This document shows, in pieces, positions 1 to 7,460 of a stretch of DNA of 64,000 bases (position 1 is the first letter of the stretch; the number at the start of each line of letters is the position of its first letter). The stretch is from Carboxylicivirga linearis (lineage in GTDB: Bacteria; Bacteroidota; Bacteroidia; Bacteroidales; Marinilabiliaceae). The position numbers were made by a program, and so were the translations under genes. The notes under the pieces were generated by a model. That model was not told where the DNA came from, ran no database searches, and saw only the letters and a list, made by a program, of their open reading frames with translations. Location: the NCBI RefSeq assembly GCF_018271995.1, contig NZ_JAGUCO010000001.1:558001-622000 (forward strand), read 5' to 3'.

Positions 1-747
1 GAGGGAGCGCCTGATAAAGAGATAGATCGGCACAATGAAATTGTCATTCCCTTTGGATTAGGTGTTAAGTATCGCATCAATAAAAGTTTTGATATTGGGG
101 CAGAAGTTCTGATGAGAAGTATGTCAGCTGATAATTTGGATGTTAATTTAAGTGGAGCCGATAATGACAGTTACATGTACACGTCAGTTAACTTAACTTA
201 CAAAATAGGAAAGAAAAATAAGCGACATGCAGCCTGGACATACAAAGACTTCAATATGGAGTATAAACGATTACGCCAGAATGATCCTTTGGCTGTGCGT
301 TTAGATTCTATAAGGTCTGAAATCGAATATCTGGCGGCTCAGGATTCTTTGGCCTCTGATACAACAACTATCTACACAGAGTCAATTATCTATCAGGAAG
401 GTATTTCAGAATCGGTATTTTTTGATTTTGATAAGTCAGATATTGATAGGAGGTCAGAACGAACCCTGGCTAAATTGGCAAGGGTAATGAAGGCTAATGA
501 AGAAATCAGAATTCGTATTGTTGGGTATTGCGATGAACGTGGTTCGGAAGAATATAACCTTGCATTAAGTAAGCGCCGTTGTAACTCAGTCTTGAATACA
601 TTGGTAAATCAATTTAAGTTACCGGCAGAGCGCTTCCAGATTGATCCAAGAGGTGAAAGTGAAATGTTATCAGATACAAAACAATTGCAGCCTTATGGCT
701 TGCATTTGGTCAATCGCAGGGTAGATATGTTTGTAATTGTTGAATAA
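1..747 (+). CDS. OmpA-family outer-membrane/peptidoglycan-binding protein, 5' end outside window
   Basis: The reading frame is open from base 1, so the gene begins before the window; 248 codons are visible. The first part resembles the end of an outer-membrane barrel (VKYRINKSFDIGAE). A charged linker follows, then an OmpA/MotB peptidoglycan-binding domain with FFDFDKSDIDRRS, a YCDERGSEEYNLALSKRR-type core and a closing NRRVDMFV. OmpA domains of this type bind diaminopimelate in peptidoglycan and tether the outer membrane. The next gene starts one base after the stop and is a clear paralogue: both carry the block YKIGKK(N/D)KRH..WTY. A tandem duplication within one operon is inferred. The ligand is not tested. 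Confidence 0.85.
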   Translation, partial: EGAPDKEIDRHNEIVIPFGLGVKYRINKSFDIGAEVLMRSMSADNLDVNLSGADNDSYMYTSVNLTYKIGKKNKRHAAWTYKDFNMEYKRLRQNDPLAVRLDSIRSEIEYLAAQDSLASDTTTIYTESIIYQEGISESVFFDFDKSDIDRRSERTLAKLARVMKANEEIRIRIVGYCDERGSEEYNLALSKRRCNSVLNTLVNQFKLPAERFQIDPRGESEMLSDTKQLQPYGLHLVNRRVDMFVIVE

Positions 748-748
748 T

Positions 749-2044
749 ATGAGCCGTAGTTACATTAAAATATTGTTGGCGGCTGTGTTATTTGTTTTCG
801 GACATTGGGCTAATGGTCAGTACTCAACCGATAATCGGGTGATATTTGAACATATGCGCTACAGCGCTGAAAAGCCATTTAATACATGGTCGGTTTCTTT
901 AGGTTACGGACCTTTAATCATGTATAACGATTTGGCCAATTATAAAGTATTTCCAATGCATTGGAAATTTGGGCCTAATATTACAGTGGCTAAGCAGTTA
1001 GTGCCGGCCTGGGCTTTTGACCTGCAGTTTCTTTCTGGTGATTTTGTTGCTGGTGGAAGCACGTTCTACAGTGAAGGAAATATCATGGAATTTTCCTTAA
1101 ATAGTCAAACCTATATTAACCAATTACTACTATTACCGGGACCACTCAATGATAAATGGAACTTTTATTTTAAATTGGGATTTGGATTAACAGCCTTCAG
1201 AACTAGAGTAAGATATAACGATACAGATGAGTTTGTTCATTTTGGAGATTTTGGTGAGGCAAATGAGGAGGATGGTTATATTGTTTTAGGGTACGATAAG
1301 GATGATCCAACAAAGAAGATTGCACGTGCAAAGGAGTTTGTTGTCCCCATTGGAGCAGGGGTTCAATATCGTTTAAATCGCAGTTTTGATTTGGCTTTTG
1401 AGACTTCGATGCGATTATCATTGGAGGATAAACTGGATAATATTTTAGTGGGTGCTCAAAATGACAAATATTGGAGTACCAGTATCAGCATCTGTTATAA
1501 GATTGGAAAGAAGGATAAGAGGCATAGCCGATGGACCTATAGGGGATATGGATTTAATGTATTTGGAGCACCTAAAAACGATCCTCTGCAAAATGAGATA
1601 AGAGTACTGGAAGAAGATTTTAAAAAGTATCAGGAAGGCAGAGTGGTCAAGAAAGATTCAATTACAGTTATTCATAGTGCACAAAAGGTATATGGAACAG
1701 CTAATCTGGTAACTGTGTTTTTTGAATTGGAAAAGTACAATGAAGTGGATAACGAGTCATTGGTTGAGTTGGCAACACTGGCTTTGAATATGACAAAGAA
1801 CAAATCGTGGAAAGCTGATATTTATGGTTATTCCGATGAGTATGATAAATCAGAAAATAATATTGAGATTAGCCGTAAACGCTGTGAAAGGATATTACAG
1901 TTTTTTGTCCGTGATTTAGGACTTGAAAGAGAACGTTTTGTTATTCATCCTTTAGGAGAAGAAGATATTTTACCCCAGGATATTACATCAAAGAAAGCTC
2001 GCTTAAGTATTAATCGAAGAGTTGATGTAGTGTTGAAAAAGTAA
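749..2044 (+). CDS. OmpA-family outer-membrane protein, paralogue of the preceding gene
   Basis: The protein has 431 residues. The ATG at 749, one base after the previous stop, gives a good signal peptide (MSRSYIKILLAAVLFVFGHW, cleavage near NGQ). A TTG at 737 would extend it by four residues with no gain. Residues about 30-260 look like a beta-barrel domain, followed by YKIGKKDKRHSRWTY as in the upstream paralogue, then a C-terminal OmpA-like domain (VFFELEKYNEVDNES, SRKRCERILQFF, NRRVDVVLKK). The OmpA core is more diverged here: the usual D in the FFDFDK motif is replaced by ELEK, so peptidoglycan binding may be altered. It is co-transcribed with the paralogue. Confidence 0.85.
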   Translation: MSRSYIKILLAAVLFVFGHWANGQYSTDNRVIFEHMRYSAEKPFNTWSVSLGYGPLIMYNDLANYKVFPMHWKFGPNITVAKQLVPAWAFDLQFLSGDFVAGGSTFYSEGNIMEFSLNSQTYINQLLLLPGPLNDKWNFYFKLGFGLTAFRTRVRYNDTDEFVHFGDFGEANEEDGYIVLGYDKDDPTKKIARAKEFVVPIGAGVQYRLNRSFDLAFETSMRLSLEDKLDNILVGAQNDKYWSTSISICYKIGKKDKRHSRWTYRGYGFNVFGAPKNDPLQNEIRVLEEDFKKYQEGRVVKKDSITVIHSAQKVYGTANLVTVFFELEKYNEVDNESLVELATLALNMTKNKSWKADIYGYSDEYDKSENNIEISRKRCERILQFFVRDLGLERERFVIHPLGEEDILPQDITSKKARLSINRRVDVVLKK

Positions 2045-2060
2045 TTCCGGATTAACTTTT

Positions 2061-2304
2061 TGCCATCGGGCTGTTTTGAACTGGGCTTTAAGCCCGACTT
2101 GTAGCTTATATAACGGCTAATCTTTGAGAAGGAAGATTGCATTACTGAAAAAAGTATGGAGGGTGTTAATAAATGGAGCCGATAAGTTTAGATTGAAAAT
2201 TGTACTAAACTATACTCGCCACGCAGTGGCAGCTTAACTTAACCCAAAGGCAGCGCCTTGGGGTAAGTAAACATTACAAAAATCATTTCGTCCTGAAAGG
2301 ACAG
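2061..2304. repeat. REP-like palindromes on the left side of the Y1 transposase
   Basis: Three short palindromes occupy this spacer: gggctttaagcccg at 2083-2096, aacccaaaggcagcgccttgg at 2241-2261 (20-odd bases, imperfect dyad), and cgtcctgaaaggacag at 2289-2304. The last two recur in inverted orientation on the other side of the transposase gene (2823-2843 and 2782-2797). The first recurs there in direct orientation (2853-2865). This is the arrangement known for REP-associated tyrosine transposases. No other gene is seen between 2045 and 2318. Confidence 0.65.
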
Positions 2305-2318
2305 CTAAAGAATTAAAA

Positions 2319-2774
2319 TTGTCTCAATCGTTATCAAAACTATTCATTCATATTGTCTTTCATATTAAATATGATAGTCCAATTATTCTAAGTGAGAATA
2401 AGAAAGAACTTTTTGCTTATATTGGATCTATAATAAAAGACAATGATTCATTTCCAATTATAATTAATGGGATGGAAGATCATTTGCACATTCTATGTAT
2501 TATGTCGAAAAATATTGCACTAGCAAAGCTTCTTGAGGAAATCAAAAGACATAGCAGTAGGCATGTTAAAACATTTGGGCTACATTATAGAAATTTTGCA
2601 TGGCAAGGTGGATATGGAGCTTTTTCAGTAAGTCCATCATTACTTGATAAGACCAAGAACTATATACAAAAACAGGAAGAACACCATAAGAAGTATAGTT
2701 TTAAGGATGAATATTTGTTATTTCTTAATGAATATGGAATTGTATATGATGATAGATATTTATGGACTGATTGA
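2319..2774 (+). CDS. REP-associated/IS200-like Y1 (HUH) transposase
   Basis: The 151-residue protein has the HUH motif H55-L-H57 (in DHLHIL) and a candidate catalytic tyrosine Y115 (in TKNYIQKQ), followed by EEHH. It fits the Y1 transposase family (IS200/RAYT), which cuts and joins single-stranded DNA at hairpins. The start is TTG; no ATG lies upstream in frame. Unlike a typical IS200 it is bordered by mirrored REP-like palindromes, which points to a domesticated RAYT rather than an autonomous IS. The family is clear from the motifs. Whether it is active cannot be seen. Confidence 0.85.
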   Translation: MSQSLSKLFIHIVFHIKYDSPIILSENKKELFAYIGSIIKDNDSFPIIINGMEDHLHILCIMSKNIALAKLLEEIKRHSSRHVKTFGLHYRNFAWQGGYGAFSVSPSLLDKTKNYIQKQEEHHKKYSFKDEYLLFLNEYGIVYDDRYLWTD

Positions 2775-2781
2775 TAATAAA

Positions 2782-2868
2782 CTGTCCTTACAGGACGCCA
2801 CTCAATAGACTTATTATCTACCAGAGGCGTTGCCATTGGGTTTAATTTAATTGGGCTTTCAGCCCGGA
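2782..2868. repeat. REP-like palindromes on the right side of the Y1 transposase
   Basis: ctgtccttacaggacg at 2782-2797 begins 8 bases after the transposase stop and is the inverted counterpart of 2289-2304 (one mismatch in the loop). agaggcgttgccattgggtt at 2823-2842 is the inverted counterpart of 2241-2260 with a few mismatches. gggctttcagccc at 2853-2865 matches 2083-2095 in direct orientation. Together the two sides bracket the gene symmetrically. Confidence 0.65.
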
Positions 2869-2987
2869 TAATTTTATTTGATAATGTCTACTTAATTAGA
2901 AGAGGGGATGTTGTTATTGTAGCCTTCCCTGAAAATCGGACAGTTTAGAATTAGACAAATTATTAATTTTAAGCAGTCTAAAAGAAT

Positions 2988-3254
2988 ATGAAAAAAGTAC
3001 GATTTACAGAGAGCCAGATCGTAAAGATCCTGAAAGAATTTGAAAGTGGCATAGATGCCCAAAGTTTATGTCGAGAACACGGCATATCAAAGGCTACATT
3101 TTATAATTGGCGAAAGAAATATTCCGGCATGGAAAGTTCCCAATTGAAACGTCTAAAAGAACTTGAGGAGGAGAACCGCAAGCTTAAACAGATGTTTGCA
3201 GACATTAGTCTTGATAATGTTATGCTCAAAGATTTATTAGGAAAAAAGTTTTAA
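2988..3254 (+). CDS. IS3-family transposase OrfA (helix-turn-helix)
   Basis: The 88-residue protein opens with the IS407-type HTH (residues about 5-50: ESQIVKILKEFE, CREHGISKATFYNWRKKY). It ends in a leucine-zipper-like helix (LKRLKELEEENRKLKQM). OrfA binds the terminal repeats and inhibits or shapes transposition. The last codons contain the heptamer A AAA AAG at 3242-3248, the classic -1 slippage site that joins OrfA to OrfB. Intact and full length. Confidence 0.93.
   Translation: MKKVRFTESQIVKILKEFESGIDAQSLCREHGISKATFYNWRKKYSGMESSQLKRLKELEEENRKLKQMFADISLDNVMLKDLLGKKF
3242..3248 (+). other. -1 programmed ribosomal frameshift site (A AAA AAG) of the IS3 element
   Basis: In the orfA frame the codons read GGA AAA AAG TTT TAA. 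A -1 slip on AAAAAAG enters the orfB frame, which is open from here through the first recognisable OrfB residues. The join gives KKVLKPCDKKVRSEYLQVTY, which looks like a normal IS3 OrfB N-terminus. OrfB has no ATG of its own near its start. No strong downstream stimulator hairpin was identified. Confidence 0.75.
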
Positions 3255-3286
3255 AGCCCTGTGATAAAAAAGTACGATCAGAATAC

Positions 3287-4123
3287 TTGCAGGTGACCTA
3301 CTCCATCAGTATTGGCAGGGCGTGCCGATTAACAGGGCTGCACCGTTCTATGTGGTATTATCAAAGTAAGCGTGATGACATTGAAGTCATAGATAAGCTT
3401 AATGCTATGGCTGAAAAATGGCCACATAGAGGCTTTGATGAGTACTATGGACGTATACGGAACGAAGGGTTGGTATGGAATCGCAAACGTGTTTTACGAG
3501 TGTACCGCCTGATGAAATTAAACCTGAGACGGAAGCGCAAGAGAAGATTGCCAGCTCGTATTAAAGAACCATTGACACAACCTCTAGGAATCAACCATAC
3601 ATGGTCGATGGATTTTATGAGCGACAGCCTTATATATGGTAAACGCTTTCGAGTTTTAAACATTATTGATGATTTTAATCGTGAAGCATTAGCCATAGAG
3701 CCAGATTTTTCATTACCTGGCGAGCGAGTTATAAAGGTGCTTAAAGAAGTTATATTTTGGCGTGGAAAGCCACGTGAGATAAGAGTGGATAATGGTCCAG
3801 AGTTCATCTCCAAAGCGCTTCAAAAATGGGCTAGTAGGAATGATATTAAGTTGAAATACATACAACCGGGTAGCCCAACTCAGAATGCCTACATTGAAAG
3901 GTTTAATTGCTTTTTTAGAGAAGATATACTGGATGCTTATCTATTTAATGATTTATCCCAAGTTCGTCATTTAGCATGGGAATGGATGACTGATTATAAT
4001 GAGACACATCCACATAAGTCTTTGGGTGGAATTAGTCCTTTACAATACATAAAACAAATAGATAACCACCAGATTCTAAATGGCAAAGAAAGTTCGCTTT
4101 GTGAATCTGTCAAGGATATATAA
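3287..4123 (+). CDS. IS3-family transposase OrfB (DDE integrase core)
   Basis: There are 278 residues from a TTG at 3287, but the natural product is probably an OrfAB fusion made by -1 frameshifting at 3242-3248; the frame is open back to that site. The HTH_21-like region lies at about residues 40-90 and the rve catalytic core after 100. The DDE triad is D109 (SMDFMSD), D168 (RVDNGPEF) and E204 (AYIERFN), with a D-35-E spacing. C-terminal HPHKSLGGISPLQY is intact. The triad and length suggest a functional enzyme. The 3' end overlaps the left arm of a hairpin at 4107-4153. Confidence 0.93.
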   Translation: MQVTYSISIGRACRLTGLHRSMWYYQSKRDDIEVIDKLNAMAEKWPHRGFDEYYGRIRNEGLVWNRKRVLRVYRLMKLNLRRKRKRRLPARIKEPLTQPLGINHTWSMDFMSDSLIYGKRFRVLNIIDDFNREALAIEPDFSLPGERVIKVLKEVIFWRGKPREIRVDNGPEFISKALQKWASRNDIKLKYIQPGSPTQNAYIERFNCFFREDILDAYLFNDLSQVRHLAWEWMTDYNETHPHKSLGGISPLQYIKQIDNHQILNGKESSLCESVKDI

Positions 4124-4153
4124 ACGGCTTCGTACCTCCGCCGTCCTTGACAG
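4107..4153. repeat. Long hairpin at the 3' end of orfB
   Basis: ctgtcaagga at 4107-4116 pairs perfectly with tccttgacag at 4144-4153. An inner stem acggc (4124-4128) pairs with gccgt (4140-4144). The hairpin spans the orfB stop. There is no T-run after it, so it is not a typical intrinsic terminator. It may protect the element from read-in or act in transposition. Confidence 0.6.
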
Positions 4154-4285
4154 AACCACCTAGCTCACTGAAAAAGCATTTAGAAATATGGTTTAACGAA
4201 AAGAAAAATGTCTATTTTGCATGTGTCTGATAAAGGGTAAGGCTAAATTATGAAGAAGTAATAATAGTTTGAACTTTTATGTAGA

Positions 4286-4316
4286 GGTGGTGTTTCTTTG
4301 ATACACCGCCTTTTTA
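4286..4316 (+). terminator. Intrinsic terminator
   Basis: Stem ggtggtgt (4286-4293) / acaccgcc (4303-4310, one G-U pair) with a 9-base loop, followed by five T. It sits just right of the IS element and may be the original terminator of the OmpA operon, now displaced from it by the insertions. Confidence 0.75.
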
Positions 4317-4396
4317 TATCTCAATTGCAATCATAATGGTTTCTTGTATCGATTAGGTAAGAGAATCCATATTTATTAACCTTAAAATCGAAACTT

Positions 4397-4594
4397 ATGA
4401 CAAAGAAAAAGACAAAAGTTTTTTGTAAAGGCATAAGTGACAAAGATTTTATTTATGAGATATTCTCTGATAAAGGTTTTGTTGCAGATGCAGGTAGTTT
4501 TTTTCATTCGGAGAATACCAGAAATTCAGATGGAGAAATAAGTAACAGCTTATCCGATTCTAATAATGAGGATAGCTGTTCTTCATGTCTTTAA
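4397..4594 (+). CDS. Small hypothetical protein with C-terminal CSSC motif
   Basis: The 65-residue product is not recognised. It has a basic start (MTKKKTKVF), two related segments (SDKDF and SDKGF), a Ser/Asn/Asp-rich second half, and ends ...EDSCSSCL, so a CxxC pair sits at the extreme C-terminus. No signal peptide or membrane segment is seen. Its stop overlaps the start of the following DCC-family oxidoreductase by 10 bp, implying translational coupling. A redox pair, a peptide substrate or a precursor peptide are all possible; none is shown. The coding call rests on the ATG, the overlap and non-random composition. Confidence 0.55.
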   Translation: MTKKKTKVFCKGISDKDFIYEIFSDKGFVADAGSFFHSENTRNSDGEISNSLSDSNNEDSCSSCL

Positions 4595-4992
4595 AAATGA
4601 AAAGTAAAACATCAAATACATCTTCTGTTACCACTATTTTTTATGATGGTTGGTGCAGATTGTGTTCTGGTGTGGTGGGTGTATTGATGAAAACAAAATC
4701 GGGTAGAAGGTTTACTTATGTGCCCATACAGCAAATTGATGATTATATTGATGATTCATTAGCAACTCCAAATGCAATAGATGGAAATGAGATTGTTGTC
4801 TATGTGAACCAAAAGTTGGTAAAAGGAGCAGATGCTGTACTTCTTATTTTAAATAATATGGGAGGTGTTTATAAGTTGCTTTCCAAGGTGTTAAATATTC
4901 TTCCTTCGCGATGGCTGAATGGTTTATATAGCTATATGGCCAATAACAGATACAGGTGGTTTGGTAAAAGAACCTCTTGTGAAATAGGTTAA
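4585..4992 (+). CDS. DCC-family (DUF393) thiol-disulfide oxidoreductase-like protein
   Basis: The 135-residue protein has the family signature near the N-terminus, FYDGWCRLC (D-x-x-C-x-x-C), the source of the name DCC. It ends in the usual NRYRWFGKRTSCE block. Such proteins have a thioredoxin-like fold, but few have defined substrates. The ATG at 4585 overlaps the preceding small gene; ATG 4597 is an alternative that removes four residues. It converges with the DUF4924 gene, whose stop overlaps this one by 4 bp. The family is secure and the function open. Confidence 0.87.
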   Translation: MSLKMKSKTSNTSSVTTIFYDGWCRLCSGVVGVLMKTKSGRRFTYVPIQQIDDYIDDSLATPNAIDGNEIVVYVNQKLVKGADAVLLILNNMGGVYKLLSKVLNILPSRWLNGLYSYMANNRYRWFGKRTSCEIG

Positions 4993-5531
4993 AGCTCTAA
5001 CTTCCCCATTTCATCCTGTTTATATTTTTTTGCCAATGTAGCTAAAAACTTACTTATTGATTTGACAGCAAGATCAGTTTGTGGACTTACCTCTTGTTTT
5101 TTTAGTTTAAGCAGAAAAGTGCTGTAAATGGCTGTTAGGCAAATCTCAATATCATTGGATAATTTCTGTCCCGACTTTTGATCAAATTCTCGGATGGTTG
5201 GTAATACGCTGTTGAATAAGTGTTGGTAGGTAACTTCATTGGGAGCTTTCATCAACTTCATATGTAAATGATTGATATCATTAACGGTGTTAGTGTTAAT
5301 CTGGAGATGACCGGATGATTGTTTATTCTCTAATTGCATCATTTCCGTCAGGTTAGCCCACCAATCTCTGATTTCCAATAGAGTATCTTCCGATTGATTG
5401 TAACTGGGTATGATGTTTTTATCAATGTTGGCCATGCTTACATTATTGGCTCTGATTAAATCCTCAATCTGCCACATGTAAAGAACATATTCAATAATGT
5501 TTTCTTGTTTCTTTTGGTTTGCTACAATCAT
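4989..5531 (-). CDS. DUF4924 family protein
   Basis: The 180-residue protein begins MIVANQKKQENIIEYVLYMW, the conserved opening of DUF4924, a Bacteroidota-specific family of helical proteins with no established role. No signal peptide or transmembrane helix is seen. It is the last gene of a leftward run (pth, S4 protein, DUF4924) and lies 13 bp from the S4 gene, so it is probably co-transcribed with pth. Family assignment is from the N-terminal block and length. Confidence 0.85.
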   Translation of the reverse strand: MIVANQKKQENIIEYVLYMWQIEDLIRANNVSMANIDKNIIPSYNQSEDTLLEIRDWWANLTEMMQLENKQSSGHLQINTNTVNDINHLHMKLMKAPNEVTYQHLFNSVLPTIREFDQKSGQKLSNDIEICLTAIYSTFLLKLKKQEVSPQTDLAVKSISKFLATLAKKYKQDEMGKLEL

Positions 5532-5544
5532 GATCTACTATATT

Positions 5545-5937
5545 TTAAAAATCCCAATCACCTTCCTGTAATCTCTCTATATCTCTTCGGTCTTTTTTGG
5601 TTGGTCGCCCAAGACCTTTGTTGCGCTGCGCACTGGAAGCCATTCTGGCCAGTTCAAGCATTTCTATTTGATCTGGTGGAGTAACATCTTCAATAAATCC
5701 GGGAGTTAACTTTGCACCCATTCGTTTTTCAGCTACATCTAAAACTTTATATGTTCGTGTAATAGGAGGTACACGAATATCAATTAAATCTCCGGTTTTC
5801 ACCATGCGTGATGATTTAACCGGCAGTTTGCTAATTGTAACTCGTCCTTTTTTACAAGCTTCGGCAGCCAGACTGCGGGTTTTAAACAGTCGAACGGCCC
5901 ATAAAAATTTATCGATACGTACTCCTGAGTTATCCAT
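5545..5937 (-). CDS. S4-domain RNA-binding protein (Hsp15/HslR-like)
   Basis: The 130-residue protein opens with an S4 domain (VRIDKFLWAVRLFKTRSLAAEACKKG, residues 5-30; continued by VKSSRMVKTGDLI). Its basic tail holds GRPTKKDRRDIER. This matches Hsp15-type heat-shock proteins, which bind stalled 50S subunits that still carry nascent chain-tRNA. It lies one base downstream of pth (peptidyl-tRNA hydrolase), which fits a shared role in ribosome rescue. Called hslR-like; orthology with the E. coli protein is not proven. Confidence 0.85.
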   Translation of the reverse strand: MDNSGVRIDKFLWAVRLFKTRSLAAEACKKGRVTISKLPVKSSRMVKTGDLIDIRVPPITRTYKVLDVAEKRMGAKLTPGFIEDVTPPDQIEMLELARMASSAQRNKGLGRPTKKDRRDIERLQEGDWDF

Positions 5938-5938
5938 T

Positions 5939-6502
5939 TTATTTATTATTGAATTGATTCATGGTTTGTGAGGCTCCAATAGTACCGAATGCTTTGATGA
6001 TATCAATAGCTAGTTTTTTTCGATCTTTTAAAGTCTCGTTCTCATCATCAGACCATCGACCTAAAACAAAATCTACTTGTTGGCCTTTCTGAAATTCGTT
6101 ACCGATACCAAATCTTAATCGTGAGTAATTGGTTCCTCCTAATATGCTCTGTATGCTTTTTAATCCGTTGTGGCCTGCATCACCACCTTTTGTTTTTAGT
6201 CTTAATGATCCAAAAGGAAGAGCCAGATCATCCACTATTACCAACAGATTTTTCAATGGAATCTTTTCCTTTTGCAGCCAATAATTAACGGCCTTACCAC
6301 TTAGGTTGACGTAAGTGTTGGGTTTTAAGAGTATAAACTGGCGCGATTTAAATTTATAGGTGCAAACAGCACCATATCTCTCATCTTTAAATTGCAAATC
6401 ATATTCACGAGCTAATTCATCTAATACGTCGAAGCCTATGTTATGTCGGGTTTGAGCGTATTCATCCCCTATATTTCCAAGTCCAACAATTAAGTATTTC
6501 AT
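5939..6502 (-). CDS. pth: Peptidyl-tRNA hydrolase
   Basis: The enzyme cleaves peptidyl-tRNA released from ribosomes. With the start at 6502 ([12 protein letters not shown]) the protein has 187 residues, the usual family length. Key residues are visible: the catalytic His in RHNIGF, Asn in TYVNLSG, Asp in VDDLALPFG, and [11 protein letters not shown]. The frame stays open to 6586 and an ATG at 6562 would add 20 residues. However, a good -7 box (TACTTTTG at 6568-6575) puts the RNA start near 6560, so the shorter form is preferred. It is followed by the S4-domain gene after one base. Confidence 0.93.
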   Translation of the reverse strand: MKYLIVGLGNIGDEYAQTRHNIGFDVLDELAREYDLQFKDERYGAVCTYKFKSRQFILLKPNTYVNLSGKAVNYWLQKEKIPLKNLLVIVDDLALPFGSLRLKTKGGDAGHNGLKSIQSILGGTNYSRLRFGIGNEFQKGQQVDFVLGRWSDDENETLKDRKKLAIDIIKAFGTIGASQTMNQFNNK

Positions 6503-6567
6503 TGACGGATCCTCTGTTTTATTTTGAGTTGATGTAAATATGGATTTAATAAAAGTTAGCATGTGTG

Positions 6568-6598
6568 CAAAAGTACAAAATGCCATTATTTATAAAAG
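6568..6598 (-). promoter_or_regulatory. Promoter of pth (Bacteroidota type)
   Basis: On the minus strand TACTTTTG (6575-6568) matches the -7 consensus TAnnTTTG. A T-rich CTTT/TTTT lies 18-19 bp upstream at the -33 position. The predicted RNA start is near 6560, giving a leader of about 58 bases to the chosen ATG. Confidence 0.55.
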
Positions 6599-6742
6599 TG
6601 TTGATATTAAAAAGACTCTGATAAAGAAAGCTTTATTTTTGAGTCTTGTGAAGCTGATGAATTGGGAATTTACTTTTGTAAATGACCAATTTAGAGGCAA
6701 ACGTAAAGAGAAAAATGGAGTTTTCTTGCAGAGACTAAATAC

Positions 6743-6770
6743 AAAAAACCTCCATATAAGAATATGGAGG
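6743..6770 (-). terminator. Intrinsic terminator of rplY
   Basis: On the minus strand a perfect 9-bp stem cctccatat / atatggagg with a 4-base loop is followed by TTTTTT. It lies about 22 bases after the rplY stop and separates rplY from pth. Confidence 0.85.
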
Positions 6771-6792
6771 TTTGTATTTTGTGTAATTAAAA

Positions 6793-7368
6793 TTACTCTG
6801 CTGATGCTTGCTGTGCAGCACGAGCTGCTCTTGTAAGTCTTACGGCAACAACTACTGCATTTTTAGCAGTTGTTAATTCGATGTTGTCGTATGACAATGC
6901 ACCTACCTGAATAGTTTTACCTAATCCAAGTTCAGTAATGTCAATTTTTAATGTGTCTGGAAGGTCTTTAGCTAAACCACGAACTTTTAGCTTACGCTTC
7001 TCCAACTGTAATTTACCACCGGCTTTAACACCTTCAGCTAAACCTGATAATTCAACAGGAATTTCAACGTTTACAGGCTTATCTTCTTTTACTTGTAAGA
7101 AGTCAAGGTGAAGAATTTGCTCTTCTACAGGGTGGAATTGTTTGTCCTGAAGAATACAAGGAACTACTTTACCATCCACATCAATATTAATGATGTATAC
7201 ATTAGGAGTGTAAATAATTTTTTTGAATTCTTTAGCAGGAGCTGCAAAGTGAATAATTTCTTCTCCACCATAAATTACACATGGTACCTTGTCTTCGCTA
7301 CGAAGTTGCTTGGTTGCTTTTTTACCTAAGTCAGTACGCTTAGTACCTTTGATTTCAATTGTTTTCAT
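6793..7368 (-). CDS. rplY: 50S ribosomal protein L25/general stress protein Ctc
   Basis: The 191-residue protein is the long, two-domain (CTC-type) form. An N-terminal L25 domain (residues 1-95, KGTKRTDLGKKATKQLR, VPCVIYGG, DFLQV) binds 5S rRNA. A C-terminal beta domain follows (ELSGLAEGVKAGGKL, KVRGLAKDLPDTLKIDI). The Ala/Gln-rich tail (ARAAQQASAE) is common in the phylum. It has its own terminator (6743-6770) and a -7 box upstream, and sits upstream of pth as in many Bacteroidota. Confidence 0.95.
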   Translation of the reverse strand: MKTIEIKGTKRTDLGKKATKQLRSEDKVPCVIYGGEEIIHFAAPAKEFKKIIYTPNVYIINIDVDGKVVPCILQDKQFHPVEEQILHLDFLQVKEDKPVNVEIPVELSGLAEGVKAGGKLQLEKRKLKVRGLAKDLPDTLKIDITELGLGKTIQVGALSYDNIELTTAKNAVVVAVRLTRAARAAQQASAE

Positions 7369-7447
7369 AATTCTTTTTTAAGTGCTACTCAAAATTAAGT
7401 ACTATGTGTTGGCTTAATTTCCCATCACACGTCGCCATAAGCGGCTG

Positions 7448-7455
7448 CAAAGATA
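7448..7455 (-). promoter_or_regulatory. Candidate -7 box of rplY
   Basis: TATCTTTG on the minus strand matches TAnnTTTG exactly. No clear TTTG is seen 19 bp upstream, so only the -7 element is claimed. Confidence 0.4.
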
Positions 7456-7460
7456 ATACT

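Larger units (their letters stand above)
2918..4247 (+). mobile_element. IS3-family insertion sequence, IS407-like, about 1.33 kb
   Basis: The ends were placed from imperfect terminal inverted repeats. The left end is TGTAGCCTTCCCTGAAAATC (from 2918); the right end read inward is TTTAGCCTTACCCTTTATC (from 4247). Both share TAGCCTT followed by a C-run and a later (G/A)GACA. TTAT at 2914-2917 and 4248-4251 would be a 4-bp target duplication, the size usual for the IS407 subgroup. The element carries orfA and orfB. It has inserted between the OmpA operon or RAYT patch and a terminator at 4286. The ends are moderately sure because the inverted repeats are imperfect and TTAT is AT-rich. Confidence 0.75.

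Noticed and set aside
4107-4153. Right end of the IS element at this hairpin
   Set aside because: TAGCCTT-type ends with a TTAT duplication at 2918 and 4247 fit better, and the hairpin arms do not match the left end.
6503-6586. N-terminal extension of Pth
   Set aside because: The -7 box at 6568-6575 places the RNA start near 6560, and the family usually begins at MKYLIVGLG.
6540-6836. 98-codon ORF on + between pth and rplY
   Set aside because: It lies antisense across the pth promoter, the rplY terminator and the end of rplY, and has no family resemblance.
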